This document shows, in pieces, positions 1 to 9,045 of a stretch of DNA of 64,000 nt. The stretch covers positions 2,153,119-2,217,118 of the forward strand of contig JANATF010000008.1 of assembly GCA_029449245.1 (NCBI GenBank), given 5' to 3'. Position 1 is the stretch's first letter; each line of letters starts with the position of its first letter. Made by a program: the position numbers and the translations under genes. Under the pieces are notes generated by a model. That model had not been told where the DNA came from. It did not search any database and saw nothing but the letters and a program-made list of their open reading frames with translations. Source of the stretch: Mortierella alpina. Lineage: Eukaryota; Mortierellomycota; Mortierellomycetes; Mortierellales; Mortierellaceae.

Positions 1-1834
1 ATTGAAGAATGCGCGGAAAGCCAATGAGACTGAATATGTCAAAGAGGACGCCGCCGACGGTGAGGCTGTTTTTGTTTGGTATTGCTTTTAGGAATACAAA
101 GCGGGTGCACACGTCGACTAGTATCAACAGATATTTATTGCCTTTGTTCGACAGAGGGAAAGGCCCTGCGAGATCAACAGCCATATGTTCTCCAGGCAGC
201 TGTGCGTGAATGGCTTTAAGTGGATGATACCCTTTTTGAGCAATATTGTTACGTTGGCATTCGGGGCACTTCTTAACCCAAGCCAGGCAGTCCTCTGCTA
301 AGTGCGGCCAAGTGACATGATCAGCGTGAATGTTCTTGACCATAACGTTCGTGCCAAAGTGACCAAGTGTATGCACCTTGTCAAGAATGGCATCCCGTTC
401 TGCTTTGTCTGTAATCACTGTATGAGACTCTTCCGCCTGCATATATGATAGACTAATGTCCTCTTCATCCCTCCTCGGGTAGCGAGATTTAAAATCAGCC
501 GGGAAGAGACGAGACAGGGCATCAGGCAGAATGTTCATTATACCAGGGCGATATTTCACCGTAAAATTGTAATCAAGAATAGTTTCTTGCCAGTTTGTTA
601 ACATGGAGTTCAACTCTTTTTGAGAATGAATGAAAGTAAGGGCGCGGTGGTCCGTGTACAAAGTGAAGTGACGACCCCAAAGATAGTAGTGGAACTTTGT
701 AAGAGCAAAAACGATTGCAAGTAGTTCTTTTTGTGTAGTAGAATAGCGCCGCTCTCTTGCCTGTAGTGACCTGGCCATGAACGAGATGAAGACTACTTCT
801 TCTTTATTGGTTTTCGGATTCCATATTATTTGATATAGTGTTGATCCAATGCCTACATTGGATGCGTCAGTACCGACGTATAGCGGTTGTGTCCAGTCCA
901 CAAAGTGAAGTATGGGAGCTAATGTGAGCAGATCTTTAAGTGCATTGAAAGAGTCAAGTTCCTCTTTATTAAGCTTGAAGGGCTTGGTTTCGTTTCGTAG
1001 TTTGTCAAGCGGAGCAGCTAAAGTGCTGAAAATAGGGATATGATTGCGAAAGAAATTGCATGTGCCAATAAAAGATTGGATTTGGAGGCTCGTAGTTGGG
1101 GCGTCCCACTCAAGGATATTGACAAGTTTGGCAGGGTCGATGCGTTGACCGTGCAAATCAATCACAAAACCGAGGAGCACAATTTGTGTGGCAAAGAAAT
1201 GTGATTTTTCTGTGTTGATAATGAGTTTAGCTTCTGTAAGTTTCTGAATAACGCATCTGACATGTTCAGCATGTTCTTCGCGGCTCTTGGAAAATACCAC
1301 AATGTCATCGACAAATACGCGGACAAAGGGTAGATCTCCCAAGATACGCGTCATGCCTCGCTGGAACAGGCTTGTCAGTGGTTTGAGTCCAAAAGGGGCT
1401 CTTTGAAACATGTATTGGGTACCTCGGTGCATAAATGCAGTCAGCGATTGATGGGTTGCGTGCACTGGCAAACGATGATACGCTTGCGTGAGATCAATCG
1501 TGGAGTAGATTGCATGTCCTCCCAACTGTTGTATGATGTCCGAAATCAAAGGTACAGGGTGATTGTCGTCCGGTAAAACCATATTAAGTGGTCGTGGGTC
1601 GAGGCACACTCTAAATTTTGTTTTCTGTCCGTTCAAATCTTTCTTTGATGCCAGAGTAAGTGTGTTGTTATGAGGATTGCCTGCAGGCGCTAATGTGATG
1701 ACTTCGTCTGCCATCCATTTGGCAACTTGTTCATCAAAGATATGCATTTGCTGTTCCGCAAATGGTCTAGGTTTTCGGAAAAGCGTAGTACCTTTTGGCA
1801 CAGGTAAGTATACTTTCATTTCTGGTATAGGACA
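1..1834 (-). CDS. Element A pol: reverse transcriptase, RNase H and start of integrase (partial)
   Basis: An uninterrupted minus-strand frame of 611 codons runs off the left edge. In order it holds the reverse transcriptase, with the catalytic motif FVDD followed by IVVFSK. The RNase H follows, with a GTDASNVGIG core and a TDHRALTF strand. Then comes the integrase zinc-binding HHCC region (HTLGHFGTNV ... CPECQRN) and the first part of the DDE core (MAVDLAGPF). The window ends before the second catalytic Asp. It is the direct in-frame continuation of the gag-protease frame at 16221-18196, interrupted only by element B. No chromodomain can be judged because the 3' end is outside. Confidence 0.9.
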
Positions 1835-1839
1835 GTAGC

Positions 1840-2167
1840 TGTCGCGTACTCGGCCCTAGGATAAGCGTAGTATCCTAGGTCAAGCCTTATTTCGCCTTTT
1901 AATGCCTTATCGACATGCGCCCCCTTTTTACTGAATGCCTTGAATTATGTCCTGACCGGTGACTATGGGTCAAAGCGGCATTACGCGCTGGGCTCAGTGT
2001 TTAGTATATATAGTCTGTAGTTCCCTCTGTACAGTTGCTCTTTACCTAGTAACTTGAATACATCCTTGATCATACCCTGAACCCTCCTGTCTTGCCACTT
2101 CCCTTGTCCCTTCCCTCCTGCCCTTGTGAAAGGTCATCCTGTCCTTGCCCTGCCTAGATTCACGACA
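1840..2167 (+). repeat. Element B 5' LTR (328 bp)
   Basis: Starts TGTCGCGTAC and ends TTCACGACA, matching 15893-16220 with no difference that I can see. The terminal inverted repeat is TGTCG/CGACA. A TATA-like stretch (GTATATATAG, about 2007-2016) lies some 30 bp before the ACCTAGTAA box at 2044-2052. That spacing would put the transcript 5' end close to the box, as self-priming requires. Confidence 0.95.
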
Positions 2168-2176
2168 TTACTAGGT
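2168..2176 (+). promoter_or_regulatory. Element B self-priming primer-binding site
   Basis: The nine bases directly after the 5' LTR, TTACTAGGT, are the exact reverse complement of ACCTAGTAA at 2044-2052 inside the LTR. In Tf1 and related chromoviruses the 5' end of the mRNA folds back onto such a site and primes minus-strand DNA synthesis in place of a tRNA. The site abuts the LTR with no gap and does not start with the TGG typical of tRNA-primed elements. The mechanism is inferred and the pairing is read directly. Confidence 0.8.
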
Positions 2177-2216
2177 CAAACAACTTTGACCTTTCTACCC
2201 ACGTCCCTGCCCAGCC

Positions 2217-2972
2217 ATGAGTCTCGAAACCGCCAACCAGAATTTTGAAGCCCTCCAAACTCGTGTCAAAACCATCGAGGACACTCTCCTCGAGCAAGCC
2301 AGCCCGGTCGTAGCGGATCTCAAAAACCGCGTTCAGTCGCTCGAAAGCCAGCTCACCGCGTACGGACCCCTCCTCAAGTTCTTACAGACCAACCATAGTT
2401 TCGTCGAGGATCTCATCAAAATGGTCGAACCAAGATTCAAAACGATCGAAGGACAGATCATTGCTCTGAATGCCATCAACGAGAACAATACCTTCCAGAA
2501 AGATATGCTCCGGGGCCTCAAGACCCTTGCCGAAGCCACCAAGACTCAGTCGGTGGCCAAGCCCAAGATCGACTCCCCCGAGAAGTTCACTGGTAAAAGA
2601 GAAGACTGGAAAACTTTCCAGTCTCAGCTGGAGCTGTACTTCTTGGCTCAGAGCTCGCAGCATCCAACGGATGCCTCTAAAATCATGTTCATCATCTCCC
2701 GTCTGGGGGACACCGCGGCCTATAAGTATATGGAAAAGCACATCCCTGCTTTTAAGCTGGATGACGAAGTAAGACCCGCGATCATTAGCAGCCTTGATAA
2801 GTTTTGGTCGGTCATGACCAAGAATTTCGGCGTCACCAACGCCCACATCGTGGCCGAGTCTCAACTCCGCGCCTTGAAGCAAAAAGGCTCGGCGTTGGAC
2901 TACACCAATAAGTTTGTCCAGTTGGTTGCCGATACCGAGTGGAACGACGCTGCCAAAATCTCCCAGTACCGG
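2217..2972 (+). pseudogene. Element B gag, N-terminal part (interrupted by element C)
   Basis: The ATG at 2217 opens 252 codons of B Gag. Residues about 1-75 form a heptad-rich, probably coiled-coil segment. From about residue 115 onward it resembles a retrotransposon capsid (gag) domain, with a GKREDWKTF segment. The last genuine codon is CGG at 2970-2972. After that the frame enters the LTR of element C and stops at 2999. The gag frame resumes exactly in phase at 11747 (ATT GGC CTC), so the uninterrupted Gag would have been 404 residues. Two short ORFs inside it on the opposite strand are shadows. Confidence 0.92.
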
Positions 2973-3971
2973 TGTGGTGAAGTAACTCTAGTTCTGTAAA
3001 ATAGACTACGGTCAACTCAAGAAGGTAAGACTGCTCAGATACGAAATGACTAATGATAGAATCCCTTACGTTTGATCTTGCGATCGATCTCCGTTGGGGG
3101 CAATCGGCGGAAGCGTACCAAATGACTTGGTTGCTCTTGAGCCTGAGAATAAAAGGAAGACTATTCAAAATATAAGTATCTAACTGATAACAGGCTTAAC
3201 AAACTTAAGAGAAACCGAGTGAACACTTACTGTGAGGCCCGTTGGGGGGACTCAAGTCTCACAGGGTGTCTCTCGCAAGTGGGGGACAGGGAGAGAATCT
3301 ATAACTACAAAAACTACAGAAACAACGGCACACACAGGTTAGGGGCCTGTATAGACAAAGGGACTCCTTCTTGACTCCTGTGCCAAGGATAGTTCCAAAT
3401 CCGAGGGGTACTGTTCTTGATCCTCCGAGAAGACACTCTATGTGATCATCTTCATACCTGGTGGAAGGCCTAGGGATACGGGCCTTGATGGTTCAGGATT
3501 TGTAGGAGAGGAGGGGGACGGTGGAGTGTCTCGGGACGGATTGGTGTAAAGAACAGAGGTTGGCTAAAGCACTATTCTCGTCTCTACTCTCACTCAAACG
3601 CTTATACCGTGTGCGGAGCGTCAAGTTGTGGCAGAGCAACACTAATCCTACTTTGGGGTGTCAGGGGGGTGAGGATGTGCGTAGGAACGTAGTTCTAAAC
3701 TGTGCAATCGATGTAAAGGAAAACTTTGGGGAGGAAACAGACCCGGAACCTAAGTCCAAGTCTGGGTCTTCTTTTATGGGTTATAAATTTAGGGTGCTAT
3801 ACTGAAGCTATATAAAATTGATGTGTTCATAAGGTCTATACTGAATAGAGAGGGCAGCAGGATTTTGATATTATAGAGGGAGGGCGGATGAACGATTGCC
3901 GGATCCTAGTGTCGCAGTGGTCCTGACTATTTCCCTGCTCCTTGGGGCGGATCCAGCTCTGCTTCATCACA
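2973..3971 (-). repeat. Element C 3' LTR (999 bp)
   Basis: Runs on the plus strand from TGTGGTGAAG to CTTCATCACA, imperfect inverted ends. It appears identical over 999 bp to 10744-11742, including the small ORF beginning MECLGTDWCK that occurs in both copies. At 999 bp it is long compared with the LTRs of the other elements here (100-328 bp). Confidence 0.96.
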
Positions 3972-4425
3972 CGATCGCAGTGCCTCTTTTACAGGGTCAT
4001 CACCCTGAGAAAGCAGCTCCAAGCGAGTATCCCCATTTTTCTAGATATATGTTATTCCGCTTCCTGCATCTTTTTTTTTTTTTTTTTTTTTTTTTTCATC
4101 GGGTTTCACCCTTTTTTTCTGGTGTTATCCCTCTCCTTTTTTTTTCATTTGGTCTCACCCTTTCTTTTCTAGTGTCATCCCTTTTTTTCATTTGCTCTCA
4201 CCCTTTTTTCTGGTGTCATCCCCTTTTTTTTCATTTGGTCTCACCCTTTTTTTCTGGTGTCATCCCTTTTCTTTTTCTTTTTTTCTTTTTTTTTTTTTTT
4301 TTTTTTTTTTTCTCTTTTTTTTTCTTTTCTTTCCTTTTCCTCTTCGCTTCCCTTTTCCCTCTCATTTTTCTTTATCCTTCACGTCCTCCATGGCGATTCT
4401 ACTTCTACAGTCGTGTTCTCTTGAC
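3972..4425 (-). repeat. Element C 3' noncoding region with purine-tract repeats
   Basis: Between the pol stop and the 3' LTR lies a 454-bp stretch that is almost pure pyrimidine on the plus strand (purine on the coding strand). Its core (about 4100-4270) is an imperfect tandem array. Short T-runs alternate with CATTTGGTCTCACCC and TCTGGTGTCATCCC segments, about 40 bp per period, followed by T-runs up to about 4345. The segment next to the LTR (coding strand AAAAGAGGCACTGCGATCG) is nearly the same in the related copy at about 32036-32054, so it is the likely functional polypurine tract. The array looks like expansion of purine-rich sequence. Confidence 0.75.
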
Positions 4426-7400
4426 TCACGCCGTCTTGCTAACTCGATAAGGCTTGAGGTTCGTATGGTTGACAGGACGTCCTTGCTTGTATATCGTTCG
4501 ATGTGACCCGCGTCGTTGGGCCAGAACATATGCTCCTCCGGCTCTTTTCTCAAGGATATGATATGGTCCGTTCCACTTTGGCAATAGCTTCCCAGATCGT
4601 CGATTATCGAGGTCGGCACGGTAGACAAGGACTGGCTGTCCGATTCGATATTTTCTTGGAGGTAAGAGAGTAGAGCGCCGCTCTTTATCCTCATGATATT
4701 CTTGGATCCGGCTGACCGCGGTTTCTCTAACTTGTGCCAACATCCCTTGTCTGTGTCGGTTTAAAGCCAGCAAATCCACCTCGTCCTCCACTGCACGATT
4801 GTAAGCATTATCTAGCTTGTTGCGAGCTGGCTGTCCGTACAGAACTTCAAAAGGTGAGTAACCTTGATCGTCTTTCTCCATCGTATTCCATGTCCATGCG
4901 ACTTTTTCCAACATTTGCCTCCATTCTTCAGGTGGTAGTTTCTCTTCCGCCAAACATTTGCTGATTTGCCGACTCATGAATCCGTTATACCGTTCCACCT
5001 TTCCGTTGGTTTGTGGGTGATAGGCGGCGGCAGTGGCGATCTTGATGCCTTGCATATCACACTCCAGTCTAAAGGCGCCTTGAGCCAGGGAGGAGCCGTT
5101 ATCGGTAATGATGACCTGTGGGTATCCATATCGTCTAAACCAGCAACGTTCGACCTCTTTCCTGATGGTTTGACCTTGGATGTTACTTAGGGCTATGGAC
5201 TCTACCCAACTGGAGGTGTAGTCGATGAGGTTGAGCACATACTGCTTCCCGTAAGACAGTGGCAAGGGTCCCACCAGATCCATGCCCACGACCAAGAAAA
5301 TGGAGGGCGGAGGCGGAATGCGGTGATGACGGTAGCGTGTCGAGTCGCGCTTCTGGAACCGTTGACACGCGTCGCAGGATTGGATAGCCTGCCTGATGTC
5401 TTCGAACTGGCCCGGCCAGAAATAGGCAATGGAAGCCCACCTGTAGGTGCCTGTAATTCCAAGATGACCGTTGGTGCTGGATCCATGGAGCGCATCTATG
5501 ATATTCTGCCTTTCATGAGGAGGGACATACGTGCGTGGAGAGGCGCCGACCGTTCGTTGCATGAGTCTACCATCCAGGATGAAGTACTTGAGGGCTCTGA
5601 TTCTTATATCTCTCATCTGAGACAGAGATAGGTGAGTTATGGGTAGTCCTTGGAGCCAGGCGGCGATGGAGGCGTAAGGCTCTTCGTCGATCTCAATCAC
5701 TGCCACTAATCTCAAACCGCCCATATCATTTATCTCATCCTCCAATCCGTATGTAGGGATGGTCCCATCTCCAGGCACTCGAGACAACGGATCAGAGTCT
5801 TGCATGTCCTTGCCAGGTCGATGATGGATGTCAATTTTGAAGCGAGCAACGTACAGAGTCCATCGGGTCAACCTGGCATTCTGAAACTGTAAATTGTGCA
5901 GATACAACAAGGCCCGGTGGTCCAGGAACGCGTGGATGGTCTTGTCCAAGAGTAAGTGTTCGTTCTTTTTCAAGGCGTATACGAAGCCTAGCAACTCTCG
6001 TTCAGTTGCAAAATATCGAGTCTCTGGTCCTGACAGTTTGCGGCTTCCGAATAGGATAGGTCGGTACTTGGTGTGGATGGTGATGTTATTATCGTCGTCA
6101 ATGTTCGCCGCATGCGCCATAACATAGCCTGTACACACATCGGAGGTATCGGCGGACATGATCACGGGCCTTTTGTGGTCAATGATGACGAGGACGGGGC
6201 TTCCAACCAATCCTTGTTGCATCTGAGTGAAAGCAGTTGGATACTTGGCGTCCTTTTCCCACATCTTGATGAAGGTGGCGGGCCGCTTGTCGTATTTATA
6301 CAGTTCAAACAACGGGATGGCGATCTTGGTGAAGGCAGACACGTGAGCACCCAGGAACAAAGCAAATCCTACAAACTGGCGGAGTTCTCGGACGTTCTTG
6401 GGCATGGGCCACATGGCGATTTTCATCAGTTTCTTGGGGTGGATGCTGATGCCTTCCGGACCAATGACTCTACCCAGAAACTCTCGACGCTGGACAAAGA
6501 ACCCTGACTTGTTACCCGCAAAGGAGCCGTTCACCTCGTCCATCCGTGCCAAGATATTGGCCACACGGACCATGTGCTCTTCAAAGGTATCGGTACCGGT
6601 ACCCATGTCGTCCACGAACGTTGCTAGCTTTCCTGAAAGCTCAGGGGTATTAAAGACATCTCCCATATGGCGACTATACCATTGCATAGAGTCGATGAGA
6701 CCCATAGGGAGAACGTTGTATTCCCAAAGTCCTTCTGGAAACGAGACAGCGGTGAGGTACCGGCATTGCTCCTCGATTGGGGACTGCAGGTAGCCGTCCT
6801 TGCAATCCCAGAAGCTGAGCCAGCTGCACCCCTGAAGCTTGTTAATCTCCATGTGGGCGTCTGGGATTGGCCACGCCATGGGTCTGATGAGCTTGTTTAC
6901 GGGGATGAAGTTGACACAGACGCGGTACGAGCCATCCTTCTTCTCAACCAGCAGCGGGTTGCAGGATACTGGCGAGGATGACTTTCTCATCTTTCCAGCC
7001 TTCTCCATCTGCGTGACGTAGTCGTTCAGTACTCGAATCTGGCCGGGAGAGTATTTGCGGGAGTATGCCTTAGGGAACGGGACGTCTTCTCGTACTGAAA
7101 ACGAAGCTGCGGCACTGAGCTTGTCAGCTCTCATAGTGCGGGACATCTCGCCTTCTTTGGGAAAGGCTCCGGTGTGCTTGCTAAAGAGTTGTTGGATCTC
7201 GGCGATGTGTTCTTCGACCTCTGGTAGGTCACCAACCATAATCTTGTGCTCTTCCAACCCAGGGACCAGGCGACATGGTGTGTCAGATAAGACGTCGCGG
7301 CTTTTTGGGGCTTCAAGGCAGAACCCATATTCGTTGTTCTGGAAGTGCAGTGTGGTGGCATCGCCATTTAGGGGGGCTGGTTCTGTAACAAACACGTCCA

Positions 7401-9030
7401 AGGAGGCTTCCTCTTGAGGTTGTATACCGGGAGCTCTAAAGTTGGGTACTGCCATGAGCAGGAATACGTCTTGGATGTTGCCGGCTACCTCGTCGGCCAA
7501 GAGGTCTTGCATCGTCACGAACTCGACCTTTTCTCTCGCCAAGTTTTGAGTGGCAGCGAGAAACGCTTCACGATATTCTTGGTCCGTGCTGGAGTCACTC
7601 TCATCGTCGGCCGAAGTAGATGTATCGCTGAGAGATTCCTCGTCGTCAGAATCGTCGTCAAAATCTTCACTGTCCTCGATGAGTCCTTTGTAGCCCTTCT
7701 TGATGTCCGACTGTAAGCGCGGTTCCTCCTCAGTCTCCTCTATGACCATTGGTGAGTGGCCCTTGCCTCCATCGATCTCAATGATTCGTCCTCCGATTTT
7801 CATCTGATACATTCCCTTGTTCCAGTAGGTTACGCATTGTGTCATCTCCAGAAATCCTCGTCCAAGCAGGAGCTCACACGGTGCATTGTTGATTATAAGG
7901 CACCCGATCACTACCGTCTGTCCAGCGATGTCCAGCGGGATAAGACTTGCCTCTCCAACAGCAGACAATAACCCTCCCAAGGATCGGATCGTGATACGAG
8001 ACACGTTAGAGATGGTAGTAATGTTGGCTTTCTTGAGGAACTCAGGAGTGCAGACATTGACGCACGCTCCACCATCCAAGTACGGCTTCACGGGATAACC
8101 ATTCACGGTGGCCAAGAAATGGTGGGTGGTGTTCTTGGCAATATCCGAGCGGGCGAGGAAGGCATGTATTTCGGGGCTCTGACTGTCCACTCCTAAGCCT
8201 GGGTACTTTGCTAGCAGGACATCTTGCTCACGTGAAGGAAGCGCTTTGAGGGAATCTCCGAGTACTCGTCTTAAGGCTGGGGATAAAGCCAATAGCTGAG
8301 AGAGGCTTAGTCCTGTAACCTCGACGTCTCGGGTGAACTGCAGGATGTTGAAGGGGCTATCCTTCCATGTGAGTCGTATCGGTCGTGGCAACAATCGTGC
8401 AATCTTGGCAAGTTCCTCGGCCTCGTTCTTGCTCTCATGGACGGCTTTATGCAACTTGTCCTTGAGTTCGGCGGTCTTCTTTTTGCTCTCCTTCGATGGT
8501 TTCTTGGGTTCCTTAGGCTTTTGGCTCTCCTTTCTGGCTCCTGCAACCTTTGCTATCTTGGTTGCTTTGGTCTTGCTTGGTTTTTGCTTTCGCTTCTCCC
8601 GCAAGGCTTGTTCCTCGTCCAACCTCTTGATTTGCTCTGAGATCTTCTTTTCTCGATCCAGAGCTCGCAGTAACGGTCGTTGATACTGATCGGGACGATT
8701 TTCAAGAGGAGGTTGCTGAGGTCTTGGAGGTATTTCGATATGATCGAACCGTTCTATGGAATCGCGTGTTGGTGGAGGTGTGTTTGAATCGTATGGTTGG
8801 AATGCTGGTCCGGCTCTATCATCTGTGTCCATGCTATATTCTCGAACGACGGCATCAATCTGAGGTCCTAGCGCGGGCATGACAGTGCTCTTTTCGACGT
8901 CCTTCGCGTTATTGGTCTCTGTCTTCTGGTACGGTGTCTGCGTGGGCGGCTTTATCTTTCCTCTAACGGCCGCCAATATGTGCGGGGGTCCTTTTCTAGG
9001 GGGGTGAGGGTCTGGACCACGATGTCTCAC
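4426..9030 (-). CDS. Element C pol polyprotein: protease, RT, RNase H, integrase
   Basis: About 1534 codons. The frame has no ATG at its start (the first codon shown is GTG, next to the gag stop), so it is probably made by frameshifting. Order: a lysine-rich linker (about residues 125-195); a retropepsin with active site DGG (YLDGGACVNV); an acidic stretch rich in D, E and S (about 440-490); reverse transcriptase with FVDD; RNase H (ADTSD, ERELLGFVYALK, FLDHRALL). The integrase follows, with an HHCC zinc site ending CDACQ, a DDE core (GMDLVG, ITDNGS, NGKVERYNGF) and a GPY/F-like module (WNGPYHILEK). There is no chromodomain. Family RT motifs are usually Y/FVDD, so this enzyme looks intact. 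Confidence 0.95.
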   Translation of the reverse strand: MRHRGPDPHPPRKGPPHILAAVRGKIKPPTQTPYQKTETNNAKDVEKSTVMPALGPQIDAVVREYSMDTDDRAGPAFQPYDSNTPPPTRDSIERFDHIEIPPRPQQPPLENRPDQYQRPLLRALDREKKISEQIKRLDEEQALREKRKQKPSKTKATKIAKVAGARKESQKPKEPKKPSKESKKKTAELKDKLHKAVHESKNEAEELAKIARLLPRPIRLTWKDSPFNILQFTRDVEVTGLSLSQLLALSPALRRVLGDSLKALPSREQDVLLAKYPGLGVDSQSPEIHAFLARSDIAKNTTHHFLATVNGYPVKPYLDGGACVNVCTPEFLKKANITTISNVSRITIRSLGGLLSAVGEASLIPLDIAGQTVVIGCLIINNAPCELLLGRGFLEMTQCVTYWNKGMYQMKIGGRIIEIDGGKGHSPMVIEETEEEPRLQSDIKKGYKGLIEDSEDFDDDSDDEESLSDTSTSADDESDSSTDQEYREAFLAATQNLAREKVEFVTMQDLLADEVAGNIQDVFLLMAVPNFRAPGIQPQEEASLDVFVTEPAPLNGDATTLHFQNNEYGFCLEAPKSRDVLSDTPCRLVPGLEEHKIMVGDLPEVEEHIAEIQQLFSKHTGAFPKEGEMSRTMRADKLSAAASFSVREDVPFPKAYSRKYSPGQIRVLNDYVTQMEKAGKMRKSSSPVSCNPLLVEKKDGSYRVCVNFIPVNKLIRPMAWPIPDAHMEINKLQGCSWLSFWDCKDGYLQSPIEEQCRYLTAVSFPEGLWEYNVLPMGLIDSMQWYSRHMGDVFNTPELSGKLATFVDDMGTGTDTFEEHMVRVANILARMDEVNGSFAGNKSGFFVQRREFLGRVIGPEGISIHPKKLMKIAMWPMPKNVRELRQFVGFALFLGAHVSAFTKIAIPLFELYKYDKRPATFIKMWEKDAKYPTAFTQMQQGLVGSPVLVIIDHKRPVIMSADTSDVCTGYVMAHAANIDDDNNITIHTKYRPILFGSRKLSGPETRYFATERELLGFVYALKKNEHLLLDKTIHAFLDHRALLYLHNLQFQNARLTRWTLYVARFKIDIHHRPGKDMQDSDPLSRVPGDGTIPTYGLEDEINDMGGLRLVAVIEIDEEPYASIAAWLQGLPITHLSLSQMRDIRIRALKYFILDGRLMQRTVGASPRTYVPPHERQNIIDALHGSSTNGHLGITGTYRWASIAYFWPGQFEDIRQAIQSCDACQRFQKRDSTRYRHHRIPPPPSIFLVVGMDLVGPLPLSYGKQYVLNLIDYTSSWVESIALSNIQGQTIRKEVERCWFRRYGYPQVIITDNGSSLAQGAFRLECDMQGIKIATAAAYHPQTNGKVERYNGFMSRQISKCLAEEKLPPEEWRQMLEKVAWTWNTMEKDDQGYSPFEVLYGQPARNKLDNAYNRAVEDEVDLLALNRHRQGMLAQVRETAVSRIQEYHEDKERRSTLLPPRKYRIGQPVLVYRADLDNRRSGKLLPKWNGPYHILEKRAGGAYVLAQRRGSHRTIYKQGRPVNHTNLKPYRVSKTA

Positions 9031-9045
9031 CCCTCTTAAAAATCC
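9030..9045 (-). promoter_or_regulatory. Element C gag/pol junction, possible -1 frameshift site
   Basis: On the coding strand Gag ends GAT TTT TAA. Pol lies in the -1 frame, which is open only from just after a TGA nine bases before the GAT codon. The overlap is therefore about 15 nt and contains a run of five T. A TTT codon in the P site could slip back one base when the stop codon is in the A site. It is not a classical X XXY YYZ heptamer in the gag frame. Reinitiation at the GTG just downstream is the alternative. Confidence 0.5.

Noticed and set aside
3521-3805. A 94-codon ORF (MECLGTDWCK) repeated exactly at 11292-11576
   Set aside because: It lies inside both copies of the element C LTR. 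Its duplication reflects the LTR, and it has no family features.
3896-4450. A 184-codon plus-strand ORF, almost all Phe, Ser and Leu
   Set aside because: It is translation of a T-rich tract in the 3' region of element C.
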